A DNA stretch of 64,000 nucleotides from an uncultured Verrucomicrobiales bacterium (GCA_938082635.1 CALLLI010000224.1:1-64000); one strand, 5' to 3'; numbered from the stretch's first letter, positions 38,173 through 48,221 are shown. Numbers and translations are program-made. Notes: a model not told the origin generated them from the letters alone.

Positions 38173-39010
38173 TCACAATCGAACCATCCAGACCACAGAA
38201 CCGTTGCCTGCCGGCGACGCTGTGCACTTCACTTTCAGACGCTCGTCTGCGGTGGCTCCAATCGTATCTCCGTCAGGGATCGGCTCGCCTCGATCTGCGA
38301 CATAAGCGAGAAGGTCAAAGAACCTCTCTAACGCCACGCCCACATTGTCTACGGGGGTAATCAGATACAAATCGGGAAGTGCGATCTGGTTCATCCCAAG
38401 GCTAAGAATACTGAATTGCCCATCTGACTCTGATGCCCGACTAATCCCGTTCCAGAGCATGACTCTTGTCATGATCGAATAGTCTTCTGCCATGGAGAGA
38501 AAGAACTCAGAAGGATGGCTCGCTCCTACGTCCCCCCAATAGCCCCCCGTCGCTGAACTTGCTGCCAACAGGGCTGCGAGAACGGACGTAAACGCCATGA
38601 GCCCAGCCACCGGAGTCGGCCCCCTGGTCGACTCCTATAAGAGTCACGATAAGATGAGCAGCATGATCACGGAGCGTAAAGTCCTCTGCTATTGAGGAAA
38701 CGCTGAACTTAACGGCCCGCTCGGCCTCACCATCGGGTATGGGCATCGGCACCAAAACGTCCAAGAGAGAACCTATCCCTTCCAATTAAAGAACCAAGGC
38801 ACTGTCGCTGGATTCTTCATCTGCAGAATCTTCGCCCGAAGACTGGGTAAGTGTTTCCGACGCACCTCGAAATCTAACGAAAGCCGCAATCACATCCTCA
38901 GCCACAGGAAGCCGAGCTTCCGGCAAGAGCACAAAGGCCAAATGACTATCCTTTGGCTCCAATATCGGCAGCGGTTTCTTCTTCCTATTGAACAGTCCAA
39001 ATAACCCCAT
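38173..39010 (-). pseudogene. Broken DUF4261-domain gene (nonsense plus frameshift)
   Basis: Three pieces line up as one DUF4261-type protein. Piece one, from ATG 39010, starts MGLFGLFNRKKKPLPI and stops at TAA 38788-38786. Piece two continues in the same frame (VLVPMPIPDGEAERAVKF, then DHAAHLIVTLIG). Near 38600-38620 the reading must shift frame to reach piece three (LLAASSATGGYWGDVGASHP, SIMTRVMLWNG, LPDLYLI, FFDLLAYVADRGEPIPDG), which ends at 38173. The order and motifs are those I know for DUF4261 proteins. With one nonsense codon and one frameshift the gene is almost certainly dead. Confidence 0.78.
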
Positions 39011-39083
39011 AACAGAAATTTATCTACAAATCCAAGCCGTTTGAGGTTACAAGATTGCTTCTGTCAAAGCAAGGCAAAGCAGA

Positions 39084-40613
39084 CTAGCCTCTCGTACGCC
39101 CAGCACTGATGTGAGCGTCAAGCTCCTCAATCATCTTGTTCGCGATGTCAGGATGTTTTTCGATCAAATTATGAGTCTCACCAGGATCCTCTGCCAAATT
39201 GAAGAGCCGATGCTTAGGGACCTTCGTATTCGCAAGCTTGGCCTCGACGACCACGTTTCTAGCCGTGCCCTTCTGGTGGCGCTGGAGCTTCCAATCACCC
39301 TTGCGGTAGCCGTAGTTCCCAGCGCGCCCGTTGTCTTGCTGAATGAAATGCTCACGGCCCTTGGCATTCCCCTCACCTAGCAAGGCGCCCATCACATCGT
39401 AGCTATCCAGGCAGGCATCAGCAGGAAGAGGCGTTTCTGTAAGAGAGGCAAGGCTGGCGGCAATGTCGATCGTGGAAACCAGCGCCTTGCCTTCAACCCC
39501 AGGCTTTATCCGGCCTTTCCAACGAGTGATAAAAGGCGTGCGCGTACCGCCCTCTAGCACACTGTACTTGCCACCACGGAAAGGACCACCTGCTCGGTGG
39601 CGGCCAATCTTCGCGACAGCATCATCAGCATAGCCATCATCCAAAACAGGGCCATTGTCAGAACAGAAGACAACCAAGGTATTCTCAGCCAAGTCGAGAC
39701 GGTCTAGCGTCTTCATCAGTTCGCCCACACACCAGTCTAACTGAACAATCGCATCCCCACGGAAACCTAGCCGCGTCCTACCTTGGAAGCGCTCATGGGG
39801 AATGCGTGGAACGTGAAGGTCATGGGAAGAGAAAAAGAGAAAGAAAGGCTCTTCCTTGTGCTTCTCTATCCAGGCGTTGGAACGATTGACCCATTCGTCA
39901 GCGAGGTCCTCATCACGGAATCGTGCAGCATGGCCACCTGTATAAAACCCGATGCGACTGATGCCATTATGGATCGTCGAATTGTGTCCGTGAGACCAAT
40001 CCATCTTGAGGGTGTCCCGATGAGTAACACCTGTGGGATGATCATCGCTCGGCTTCTTGTTTCCCACCCAAAGAGGATCGCTTGGATCGAGATTCTTGAC
40101 TCGGTGGTCTTCGACGTAAACCTGCGGCACGCGATCATTGGTCGTGGGCAGAAGATAACAATGATCAAAGCCAATCTCAAGCGGCCCTGGCTTCAAGTCG
40201 CCATTCCAATCGGGACCATCTGGCCCACCAAGCCCAAGATGCCATTTGCCGATAACTGCCGTGGCGTAGCCGGCCTTCTGAAGCAAGGATGGGAGCGTTT
40301 CCGTACCGGGCTTGATGACAGCAGGACTGTTAGGAGGCGCAATGCCCGTGCCCTCCTGACGGAACGCATAGGTTCCAGTCAGCAACGAATATCGAGTGGG
40401 CGTACAGGTCGAGGCCGAGCAGTAACCGCTTGTAAATCGGCGGCCCTCTGCGGCAAGCTTATCAATGTGCGGCGTCTGGAGCTCGGTGGCTCCATAGCAA
40501 GACACGTCGCCATAGCCCATGTCATCCGCCATGATGACGATGACGTTAGGCTTCTCAGCAGCGTGCCCGAGATTCCAAGCCAGCAAGGTGAATAACAGAA
40601 AGCGCTTTAGCAT
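39084..40613 (-). CDS. Sulfatase (formylglycine-dependent arylsulfatase family)
   Basis: This 509-residue protein has a signal peptide (residues 1-19), so it acts in the periplasm or outside. The N-terminal metal site is IVIMADDMGYGD (Asp30, Asp31). The formylglycine signature is C70-T-P-T-R, the Cys-type motif matured by an anaerobic or FGE-type enzyme. GKWHLG and SSHDLHVPR, and CSDNGP for the remaining metal ligands, are present. It hydrolyses sulfate esters, probably of algal or mucin-like polysaccharides, which fits the lifestyle of many Verrucomicrobiota. Divergent from the cobalamin-controlled receptor gene. Confidence 0.94.
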   Translation of the reverse strand: MLKRFLLFTLLAWNLGHAAEKPNVIVIMADDMGYGDVSCYGATELQTPHIDKLAAEGRRFTSGYCSASTCTPTRYSLLTGTYAFRQEGTGIAPPNSPAVIKPGTETLPSLLQKAGYATAVIGKWHLGLGGPDGPDWNGDLKPGPLEIGFDHCYLLPTTNDRVPQVYVEDHRVKNLDPSDPLWVGNKKPSDDHPTGVTHRDTLKMDWSHGHNSTIHNGISRIGFYTGGHAARFRDEDLADEWVNRSNAWIEKHKEEPFFLFFSSHDLHVPRIPHERFQGRTRLGFRGDAIVQLDWCVGELMKTLDRLDLAENTLVVFCSDNGPVLDDGYADDAVAKIGRHRAGGPFRGGKYSVLEGGTRTPFITRWKGRIKPGVEGKALVSTIDIAASLASLTETPLPADACLDSYDVMGALLGEGNAKGREHFIQQDNGRAGNYGYRKGDWKLQRHQKGTARNVVVEAKLANTKVPKHRLFNLAEDPGETHNLIEKHPDIANKMIEELDAHISAGRTRG

Positions 40614-40734
40614 GCGCTATGAGATCGCTCTTGGGTCGCCTTGGCAAGCTTTCAGCAATTCATTGTTGCACGGTGTCTAAAATGCGCTGAACTGCGCCCA
40701 CCTCGGGAGAGCCGGGGTCTTCTCTAGGAAGCCC

Positions 40735-40860
40735 GTCGCTCGGGCAAGAAATAGATGGGGAATCCGGTGACAGCACGTTGTGCCTATTCCGGAGCGGTCC
40801 CGCCACTGTAAGATTGAATGACACGTTCATTCGGTCGAGCCAGATCGCCAGCCTTGAGAA
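40735..40860 (+). promoter_or_regulatory. Cobalamin riboswitch
   Basis: The leader of the TonB receptor gene contains GGGGAATCCGGTGACAG (about 40757), the highly conserved CCCGCCACTGTAA (40799-40811) and GAGCCAGATCGCC (about 40837-40849), in the order and spacing of the B12 element. A hairpin CGTCCG-loop-CGGACG at 40871-40889 follows before the start codon and could be part of the expression platform. Boundaries are approximate. Confidence 0.85.
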
Positions 40861-40909
40861 GTGATTGATTCGTCCGCGGAATACGGACGCCACATCCTTA
40901 AATACACAC

Positions 40910-42703
40910 ATGTCATCAACCACACGCGCACTGCCTCGCAGTGCCATCTTGTTAGTCCTTTCATCAACATTCGCAGGGTTATCGCCCTTAGCCGCTGAAG
41001 AAACGGAGACTCTGGCGCCCACCACCGTGGTCGCCAACCGCATCTTCACTCCCCTGGCCCAGTCGGGCAGCGCCGTCACCGTGCTTGAAGGAGAAATGTT
41101 GGAAGAAGCCCAGGTTTTCCGTTTGGAAGATGCCTTGCGGCGCTCACCCGGCGTCTTCTCAGAATCCACGGGAGGCCAGCGCGGCTCCATCAGCTCACTC
41201 TTTCTCCGCGGCATGAAGACAGCTCACGCCCACGTCCGTGTCGATGGCGTGCGTCTCAGCGATTCCACCGTCTCAACAAACAACTTCCTTGGCAACGGGC
41301 TCCTCGATGGCGTGGGCAGGATTGAGATTCTGCGAGGCCCTCAAAGCGCCCTCTATGGAGGCGAATCCATCGGCGGCGTGATCGGTGTTTATTCTGAGCA
41401 AGGCTCGGGCACACCCGAATCCCACGTCTTTGTCGAAGGCGGCTCGTTTGGAACCCTACGCACAGGAGCCAGCTCCAGTGGCAGTTTTGATAGTGGACTT
41501 TCTTACTCACTTGGCATTGGCTGGGAAACCACAGAGAACGATGCCCAAGGCACGCCCGAACTCGATCATGAACAGTTAGCCTACACGCTCCGCTTAGACT
41601 ACGATCGGAGCGACCACGCAAGATTCGGAGCCACCTTCCGTGGAGGTCATGGCGAGTTCCACGACACCTTCGGTGGCGAGAATTTCACCGATTACCAGTT
41701 AGTCACCGTGTATGGTGAAATCGACATCACCGATACCTGGAAGTCACGCCTACGATTCGGCTCCTACACGGAATCCTACGATTTCGGCCAGCCCTCCACG
41801 TTCGCTACCGATGCCGAGAAGCTCAGTTTAGGTTGGGAGAATGAGATCAAGTGGTCAGGCGATCACACCACGGCATTCGGTGCCTTGTTTGAGCAGACCG
41901 ACTTTGCTCAAGACTTCTCGTTCCCAGCAGACCGCGATCAGTTAGGCCTCTTTGCCACGCACCTTTGGGAAGTATCTGAAGATTTCGTTCTCACCGGCGG
42001 TATCCGTTGGGAAGACTACGACGACTACGGAGATGAATTCACCTGGCGAACCACAGCCGCTTACACGATCCCAAATTCGGAGACCACCCTGCGCGGCAGC
42101 TACGGCACCGCCTTCCGCACCCCAAATTTGCTCGAGCTCAACGGTGGCCCGTTCGAAGCTGGCAACCCTAACCTTTCTCCTGAACGCTCAAAAGGCTGGG
42201 ACCTTGGCATCACGCAGTCCTTTGGAGACGACGTTTCACTCAACCTCACCTGGTTCGAGAACGACGTGGAGAACCTCATCGTCGACCGGTTCGGGGCAGC
42301 TCCTTTCAACACAGCTGGCGAGGGTAAAGCCAGCGGGTTAGAGCTAGGCCTCGAAGGCCAAGCTGGTTCCATTCGCTATGGCCTCGCCTACACTTATCTA
42401 GAGGATAGTTTGGTAAGTTTGCCAGAGCATGTTGTTCAAGCGCATCTCCATTGGGAAGCGAGCGATCAGTTAGACCTCGGCGTCGAAGTTTCTTACGTCG
42501 GAGAGCGTAAGCTAGCAGGAGATCCCCTAGACGCCTACTTGGTCACCAAACTCTACGGCTCATATGAGGTAAATGACCACGTCACCATCAACGCCCGTCT
42601 CGAGAACGCCTTCGATGAGCGCTATGAACACGCCAGCTTCGGAGGCACACCCGTCGCCGCCCGCAGATTGGGCGCCTTCGCCGGTCTAACAGTGACCTGG
42701 TAG
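40910..42703 (+). CDS. btuB: TonB-dependent cobalamin receptor (BtuB-like)
   Basis: This 597-residue outer-membrane receptor has a signal peptide (1-28), a plug domain at about 35-150 (PTTVVANRIFTP, VTVLEGEML, LRRSPGVFSESTGGQRGS), and a beta-barrel to the end with a C-terminal aromatic residue (FAGLTVTW). The plug carries IEILRGPQSALYGGESIGG, the standard TonB receptor signature. The cobalamin riboswitch just upstream indicates that B12 or a corrinoid is the cargo. The start at 40910 gives a normal signal peptide; an upstream in-frame ATG at 40865 lies in the leader. No btuCDF genes are adjacent. Confidence 0.9.
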   Translation: MSSTTRALPRSAILLVLSSTFAGLSPLAAEETETLAPTTVVANRIFTPLAQSGSAVTVLEGEMLEEAQVFRLEDALRRSPGVFSESTGGQRGSISSLFLRGMKTAHAHVRVDGVRLSDSTVSTNNFLGNGLLDGVGRIEILRGPQSALYGGESIGGVIGVYSEQGSGTPESHVFVEGGSFGTLRTGASSSGSFDSGLSYSLGIGWETTENDAQGTPELDHEQLAYTLRLDYDRSDHARFGATFRGGHGEFHDTFGGENFTDYQLVTVYGEIDITDTWKSRLRFGSYTESYDFGQPSTFATDAEKLSLGWENEIKWSGDHTTAFGALFEQTDFAQDFSFPADRDQLGLFATHLWEVSEDFVLTGGIRWEDYDDYGDEFTWRTTAAYTIPNSETTLRGSYGTAFRTPNLLELNGGPFEAGNPNLSPERSKGWDLGITQSFGDDVSLNLTWFENDVENLIVDRFGAAPFNTAGEGKASGLELGLEGQAGSIRYGLAYTYLEDSLVSLPEHVVQAHLHWEASDQLDLGVEVSYVGERKLAGDPLDAYLVTKLYGSYEVNDHVTINARLENAFDERYEHASFGGTPVAARRLGAFAGLTVTW

Positions 42704-42713
42704 CAGCTTTATC

Positions 42714-42785
42714 TTACGCAGAGACGCGAAGACGCAGAGGTTTGGCAAACCATGCCGCCCTTCTTGTCTTCGTGCCTTTGCGTGA
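42714..42785. repeat. Imperfect inverted repeat without an enclosed gene
   Basis: Left arm 42714-42740 (TTACGCAGAGACGCGAAGAC...) and right arm 42758-42785 (reverse complement TCACGCAAAGGCACGAAGAC...) pair imperfectly around a 17-base spacer. Style and composition resemble the ACCACGAAAxxCACGAAA arms around the GxxExxY gene at 7838, but here there is no gene between the arms. Confidence 0.6.
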
Positions 42786-42869
42786 GCCCCCTTCAACTAA
42801 CCAACCTCTAGCTGAATGGATCAAACAATCCTCCTGGGATTGGTCCTCAGAATGAAGTAATGTTTCACC

Positions 42870-44546
42870 ATGAGACCACTTGCCATCGCCGCATTCTGCC
42901 TGTTGACCATTGCCTACGGCGAACAGGTATCCCCAGTTCGCCATGCCACTGGAACAAACGGCGTTGTGGCCACAGTCCATCCTGCAGCATCTAAGATTGC
43001 CCTCGATATCCTAAAGGACGGCGGCAATGCCATTGACGCCGCCATCGGAGCAGGACTCGCCCTCGGTGTGGTCGATGGCTTCAACTCTGGCATCGGCGGC
43101 GGTTGCTTTCTCCTCATTCACACCGCAAAGGGGGAAATCATCGCGATCGACGGCCGCGAAACAGCTCCCGCAGCAGCCCATGCCGACATGTTTCTTCGCG
43201 AGGGCAAAGCCGTTCCCGACTTGAGTCAGAAAGGCCCGTTGGCGGTGGGAGTCCCCGGTACCCTAGCGGCCTATGCAAAGGTGCTGGAAGCTCATGGCAA
43301 CAAGACTCTAGCCCAAGTCATCACGCCATCGGTTGCTATCGCGCGCGATGGGTTTGTCCTGGGAAAAGACTATGTTAGCAGACTCGACGGCGCCGTGAAG
43401 AAACTCCGCGAATTTCCCGGCGCCGCCGCTATCTTTCTCAATGACGCCCACGCACTGAAAGTGGGTGACCGACTCGTCCAAAAAGACCTCGCCTCCACCT
43501 ACGAGGCCATTGCCAAACACGGCCTCGATCATTTCTATAGCGGCCCCATCTCAACAGCCATCGCCACATGGATGAAGACGAACGGCGGCATTCTCACAGA
43601 ATCAGATTTCGCCAACTACCAGCCCAAGCAGCGCGAAGCAATCCGAACGACCTACCGCAATCACGAAATCATCGGCATGCCGCCACCAAGCTCTGGCGGT
43701 ATTCACGTCGCCCAAATCCTAAACATGCTAGAAACATTCGAACTCGCTTCCATGAAGGAAGCCGACCGCCTTCATGTCATCGCCGAAAGTATGAAGCTCG
43801 CCTTCGCAGACCGAGCCCATTGGTTAGGCGATGCCGACTTCGCTAAAGTACCGAAAGGACTCATCGACAAGAGCTACGCTAAGACACTCGCCAAACGCAT
43901 CGACCTAAACAAAGCCATCGACGTCCCCACTCACGGAACACCCGATGAATCAGACAGCGCTTGGTTCGGCAAACACACCACCCACTTCTGCGTCGCCGAC
44001 AAAGCTGGCAACTGGGTCGCCTGCACCCAAACGGTCAACACAACTTACGGCTCTGGAGTGGTCGTTCCAGGAACGGGGGTCGTCCTCAACAACGAGATGG
44101 ATGACTTCGCTGCCCAACCCGGCGTCCCCAACGCCTTCGGCTTGTTAGGCTCCGCTGCCAACGCCGTCGCCCCTGGCAAACGCCCTCTTTCCAGCATGAG
44201 CCCCACCATCGTGCTCAAAGACGGCAAGCCCGTCTTCTCCGTCGGTGCCGCCGGCGGTCCTACCATCATCACTCAGGCCCTCCAAGCCATCGTCCGTCGC
44301 ATCGATCTCAAGAAACCACTCACCGAATGCCTCAAAGCCCCCAGGATTCACCACCAATGGCGTCCTAACCAGCTCCGGGTAGAACGTGCCATGCCTCAAA
44401 AGGTTCAGGACGCGCTTAAGGCAAAAGGCCACAAGGTCACCCCAACTTCCGGACTCGGCGTCAGCCAAGCCCTCAGCCTTGAAGCCGATGGCGTCCTCGC
44501 CGCTCAAAGCGACCCACGCATCAGTGGCAGTGCGTTAGGATTCTGA
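42870..44546 (+). CDS. ggt: Gamma-glutamyltransferase
   Basis: This 558-residue enzyme is exported (signal peptide 1-17) and autocleaves into two subunits. The nucleophile is the Thr at the start of TTHFCV (Thr370/371). GGNAIDAAIGAGLALGVVDG and GIGGGCFLLIH (large subunit), DGRETAP with the substrate Arg, and PLSSMSPTIV and GAAGGPTIITQ (small subunit) are all in place. It transfers or hydrolyses gamma-glutamyl groups, mainly of glutathione, in the periplasm. It stands alone. Confidence 0.96.
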   Translation: MRPLAIAAFCLLTIAYGEQVSPVRHATGTNGVVATVHPAASKIALDILKDGGNAIDAAIGAGLALGVVDGFNSGIGGGCFLLIHTAKGEIIAIDGRETAPAAAHADMFLREGKAVPDLSQKGPLAVGVPGTLAAYAKVLEAHGNKTLAQVITPSVAIARDGFVLGKDYVSRLDGAVKKLREFPGAAAIFLNDAHALKVGDRLVQKDLASTYEAIAKHGLDHFYSGPISTAIATWMKTNGGILTESDFANYQPKQREAIRTTYRNHEIIGMPPPSSGGIHVAQILNMLETFELASMKEADRLHVIAESMKLAFADRAHWLGDADFAKVPKGLIDKSYAKTLAKRIDLNKAIDVPTHGTPDESDSAWFGKHTTHFCVADKAGNWVACTQTVNTTYGSGVVVPGTGVVLNNEMDDFAAQPGVPNAFGLLGSAANAVAPGKRPLSSMSPTIVLKDGKPVFSVGAAGGPTIITQALQAIVRRIDLKKPLTECLKAPRIHHQWRPNQLRVERAMPQKVQDALKAKGHKVTPTSGLGVSQALSLEADGVLAAQSDPRISGSALGF

Positions 44547-44714
44547 ACCACTACTCTCCAATTTCTATCGGTGTGTTCAACAAGAACTCCACCTCTGTTC
44601 TCTCATTGATCCGGTGATAAACGGCAAGCTGAGCCGAGGAAAACAAGGAAGGATCCGAAGTCGGATGAATCTTCATGTAGCTATGGCCTTTCTCTATAGG
44701 GCAAAAAATCTCCG

Positions 44715-44740
44715 TTGGATGGCCATTCTTGGCCGTCCAA
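44715..44740. repeat. Palindromic hairpin in the ggt-pheT gap
   Basis: TTGGATGGCCA-TTCT-TGGCCGTCCAA forms an eleven-pair stem, one pair being G-T, and shares its GGCCA...TGGCC core with the repeat at 9814-9843. It lies between convergent genes. The rest of the 246-base gap shows nothing recognisable. Confidence 0.6.
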
Positions 44741-44792
44741 CATACAGGTGTCCACACGGACTCAAGCCAAAAGCTCAAGCTACCCTCTTACA

Positions 44793-47189
44793 CTAGCGCT
44801 GCCTCACATCGCCGAGCTTGGGCAATGCGGCCAAGACTTTGGCATGCGCTTTGTCGATTTCCTCAGACTTCAAGGTACGGTCATTTGAGCGATAGGTGAG
44901 GGTGTAGGCCACCGACTTCCTATCGACCGGGAGTTTCTCGCCAGTTGGATCAGCAAAGAGGTCGAACATCTTGAAGCCTACTAGCAGAACATCATTCCGC
45001 TTGCTGAAGAAGTTTGCCACTTCGGCGTTCTCCATGTCGGCGGGGACTTCGAGGGCGATGTCTCGCGTGATGGCGGGAAATTTGGGAAGGTCTGTGACAG
45101 GCTCCGCTGGCGCGCTCGGCTTGATTGCTTTTCCGAGATCAATCTCGGCAACATAAAGCGGGCCTTGGCAGTCCATCTCGCGTGCCCGCGCTGGGATAAC
45201 TTGACCAAGTCGACCAATGACCGTCTTGCCTAACAAGATCTCCGCAGCAGCAAGAAGACTCTCTTGCTCGAGACGTCGCATGCTCACTGCCTGCTTGCCT
45301 CCGCCGAAGAGCGCTTCGCAGAGACCAATCAGGTCATAAAGGTCCGCTCCGGGTGCGTCCCCATGCCAAGATGGGTTCGCCATGTCACCCGAAAGCACGA
45401 TGCCCAATTGCTGAGATTCAAGAACCTTTGGGCTCTTCTCGTGCTTGGAGAAGACCGTGCCAATCTCGAAGAACTTCAGACTCGTCGCGCCTTGGCGAAT
45501 GTTCCGCTCGGCAACATCGAGCAACCCGGGGATGACGCTAGGTCGCAAGGTCGTGTGATCTTGCGAGAGTGGCTTCTTGAGAGGCACCGCTTGGGTCTGC
45601 CTGCCGAGGCGCAATGAACATAGATCGTCCCCCAACTGAGCGTCCGAAATGAGCTTAATCGTCAGACAGTCATCGTAGCCAAGGTCGACCAGACGCTGGC
45701 GCAGCTGATGAGTGGCATCATAGCGCGCATCTTCCTTACTAGGCTCTGCAAAGGACGCCACTTCACGCGCAGGAATCTTATCGATGCCGTAGACTCTCGC
45801 AATTTCCTCAACGAGATCCACGTGTCGTTCGAGATCACCACGGAAAGTAGGCACTTTCCATGCACCATCACCCTGACTTTCCAAACCAAGACCAGTGAGG
45901 ATCTCTCCCATCTCGGCTTCAGTGAGATCGACGCCCAACAAACGCTGGGCCCGACCATGATCAAGCGTCACGGGCGATGGAGGAGCTGGCACTTCTCCAG
46001 CCACTAGCAGAACGTCTTCCGCTTCACCGCCAGCAATCTCGAGAATGAGCTTGGTCGCCAGTTCAGACGCTCCCACGGTTTGCGCAGGATCGATCCCGCG
46101 CTCAAAGCGATAGCTCGAATCACTGCTCAAATCTAACCGCCGCGAGATGCGACGAATGTGGCTTGGCGTGAAGTAGGCACTTTCCAAGAGTAAGTCTGTG
46201 GTGCCGTCCGTCACCCCAGAATCTTCGCCCCCCATGACACCTCCGATGGCCACGACTTTTGACTGATCGGCAATGACCAAGTCATTCGTCTGCAGGGCAT
46301 ATTCATCGCCATCGAGCGCGGCGAATTTCTCACCGTCATTCGCCAAACGCACGCGAATGCCACCATCAAGCTTAGCCACATCGAAGGCATGCAAAGGCTG
46401 TCCCATTTCAAACAGGACGTAGTTCGTGATATCAACAATGTTATTGATAGGGCGTAAACCGATCGCTTCCAGCTTGCTCTTCAGCCAGTCTGGACTGGGG
46501 CCTACCGTCACTCCCGAAATCCGGCGTGCCGTGTAGAATGCGCAAGACTCCGTGGCGTCCAAAGTGATCTCTTCGGGCTTGGCTGCCTGTTGGATCACTG
46601 TCGTCGCACCATGATGAGCAACACCTTTGAGAGGTCGCTTAGCAAGAGCTGCCAGTTCGCGCGCGATGCCCAAGTGACTCAAGCAATCGGGGCGGTTCGG
46701 AGTTATCTCGAGCTCTAGCAGCGTATCCGATTCGAACAACTCACCAATCGGCATTCCTGTAGCCGCTTCCGTCTTTAGAATAAGGAGGCCGTCATGGTCT
46801 TCTGTTAGTTGAAGTTCACGACCACTGCACATCATGCCATTCGAATCGACACCGCGCAGCTTGCCTTCCTTGATCTTAAAATCGCCAGGCAAGACCGCGC
46901 CAGGCAGAGCCACCGGCACCTTGTCATCGACCTTGTAATTCTTGGCGCCACAAACAATCTGCCGCAGGGTGCCACTGCCGTCATCCACCTGACAGACACT
47001 CAAACGGTCTGCTCCAGGGTGCGGATCCGAACTTTTGATCTGACCGACCACCACATGATCGACGACTGCACCGCGCGCTTGGACGCCTTCGACTTCGACT
47101 CCCGCAAAGGTGAGGAGGTCAGAAAGTGTATCTGTGGAATAGTCCGAGAGATCAATATGATCTTGGAGCCAATTGAGAGAGGTATTCAT
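44793..47189 (-). CDS. pheT: Phenylalanine-tRNA ligase beta subunit
   Basis: This 798-residue subunit has the full bacterial domain order: N-terminal EMAP/tRNA-binding domain (about 40-150, VVGQIKSSDPHPGADRLSVCQVDDG), B3/B4 editing domain, B5 domain, a catalytic-like core and the C-terminal anticodon-binding FDX-ACB domain (about 705-798, LPKFPAITRDIALEV). With PheS it charges tRNA-Phe. It begins 9 bases after pheS, so the two are co-translated. Confidence 0.97.
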   Translation of the reverse strand: MNTSLNWLQDHIDLSDYSTDTLSDLLTFAGVEVEGVQARGAVVDHVVVGQIKSSDPHPGADRLSVCQVDDGSGTLRQIVCGAKNYKVDDKVPVALPGAVLPGDFKIKEGKLRGVDSNGMMCSGRELQLTEDHDGLLILKTEAATGMPIGELFESDTLLELEITPNRPDCLSHLGIARELAALAKRPLKGVAHHGATTVIQQAAKPEEITLDATESCAFYTARRISGVTVGPSPDWLKSKLEAIGLRPINNIVDITNYVLFEMGQPLHAFDVAKLDGGIRVRLANDGEKFAALDGDEYALQTNDLVIADQSKVVAIGGVMGGEDSGVTDGTTDLLLESAYFTPSHIRRISRRLDLSSDSSYRFERGIDPAQTVGASELATKLILEIAGGEAEDVLLVAGEVPAPPSPVTLDHGRAQRLLGVDLTEAEMGEILTGLGLESQGDGAWKVPTFRGDLERHVDLVEEIARVYGIDKIPAREVASFAEPSKEDARYDATHQLRQRLVDLGYDDCLTIKLISDAQLGDDLCSLRLGRQTQAVPLKKPLSQDHTTLRPSVIPGLLDVAERNIRQGATSLKFFEIGTVFSKHEKSPKVLESQQLGIVLSGDMANPSWHGDAPGADLYDLIGLCEALFGGGKQAVSMRRLEQESLLAAAEILLGKTVIGRLGQVIPARAREMDCQGPLYVAEIDLGKAIKPSAPAEPVTDLPKFPAITRDIALEVPADMENAEVANFFSKRNDVLLVGFKMFDLFADPTGEKLPVDRKSVAYTLTYRSNDRTLKSEEIDKAHAKVLAALPKLGDVRQR

Positions 47190-47198
47190 GACTAACAG

Positions 47199-48221
47199 TT
47201 ATGCGGATGCGAATTGACGAAGGAAGCGTTGATCGTTCTCGATCAGCAAACGGATATCCGGGATGCCCCACATGATCATAGCGAGGCGCTCAAGCCCGAG
47301 ACCGAAGGCAAATCCAGTCACTTTGTCAGGATCGTAGACATCATCCCCACGCGATTCGCAGATTTGACTGAAGACACTCGGATCAACCATGCCGCAGCCA
47401 GCAATCTCAATCCAACGAGGCTCTTGGCCTTTCGGCTGGAGCTTGATGTCGATCTCGAAGCTGGGCTCGGTGAAGGGGAAAAAGTGCGGGCGGAAACGCA
47501 CCGGCGTCTTGGGACCAAAGATGGCACGGAAGAGACGCTCTAACGTCCCTTTTAAATCACCGAGACTGACATCTTCCGCAACGTAGAGGCCTTCCATCTG
47601 GCTGAAGACACTGAGGTGCGTGGAGTCAATCTCATCCCGACGGTAAGCGCTCCCCGGAGCAATGATGCGGACAGGCGGCTTCGTCGTCTCCATCGTGCGA
47701 ACCTGCACGGAAGAGGTGTGCGTCCGGAGCAAATGGCCGTCAGCAAAGTAGAAGGTGTCCTTCTCATTGCGAGCCGGATGATCTTCAGGTGTGTTCAGCG
47801 CGTCGAAGCAATGGAACTCTGTTTCCACCTCAGGGCCTGCGGCTAACGTGAAGCCCATCTGACGAAGAGCACTGATACCACGGTGCATGACCTGGGTCAG
47901 TGGATGAAGGGCCGCTTGTTGAGGACGACGCCCTGGCAAAGTCACATCGACGCCTTTGGCAGCGTCGGCGTCTTTCAGCGCGAGAAGTTCGGCTGAACGC
48001 GCCTCGACAAAACCGGTCAGCGCTTTACGGACTTCGTTGAGCTTCTGGCCGACAGCGGGCTTGTCTTCTTTAGACACGTTTCGCATTCCGGCAGCCGCCT
48101 GGGTCAGGGCGCCTTTCTTGCCAAGGAAACGGATGCGAAACTCTTCGAGCGCCGCGTCATCGCGGGCGTCTTCGATAGCCGCTTGAGCGTCCTGATGAAT
48201 AGCATCGAGCTGAGCGATCAT
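47199..48221 (-). CDS. pheS: Phenylalanine-tRNA ligase alpha subunit
   Basis: This 340-residue class II synthetase subunit has the N-terminal coiled coil (about 1-85) and the catalytic core. Motif 2 and surroundings (GSAYRRDEIDSTHLSVFSQ) and motif 3 (FAFGLGLERLAMI) are intact, as is RFRPHFFPFTEPSFEI. It lies 101 bases downstream of rplT and directly before pheT. Confidence 0.97.
   Translation of the reverse strand: MIAQLDAIHQDAQAAIEDARDDAALEEFRIRFLGKKGALTQAAAGMRNVSKEDKPAVGQKLNEVRKALTGFVEARSAELLALKDADAAKGVDVTLPGRRPQQAALHPLTQVMHRGISALRQMGFTLAAGPEVETEFHCFDALNTPEDHPARNEKDTFYFADGHLLRTHTSSVQVRTMETTKPPVRIIAPGSAYRRDEIDSTHLSVFSQMEGLYVAEDVSLGDLKGTLERLFRAIFGPKTPVRFRPHFFPFTEPSFEIDIKLQPKGQEPRWIEIAGCGMVDPSVFSQICESRGDDVYDPDKVTGFAFGLGLERLAMIMWGIPDIRLLIENDQRFLRQFASA

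Noticed and set aside
44551-44778. 75-codon open frame on the minus strand between ggt and pheT
   Set aside because: It runs through the palindrome at 44715, has no recognisable domain and looks like chance.
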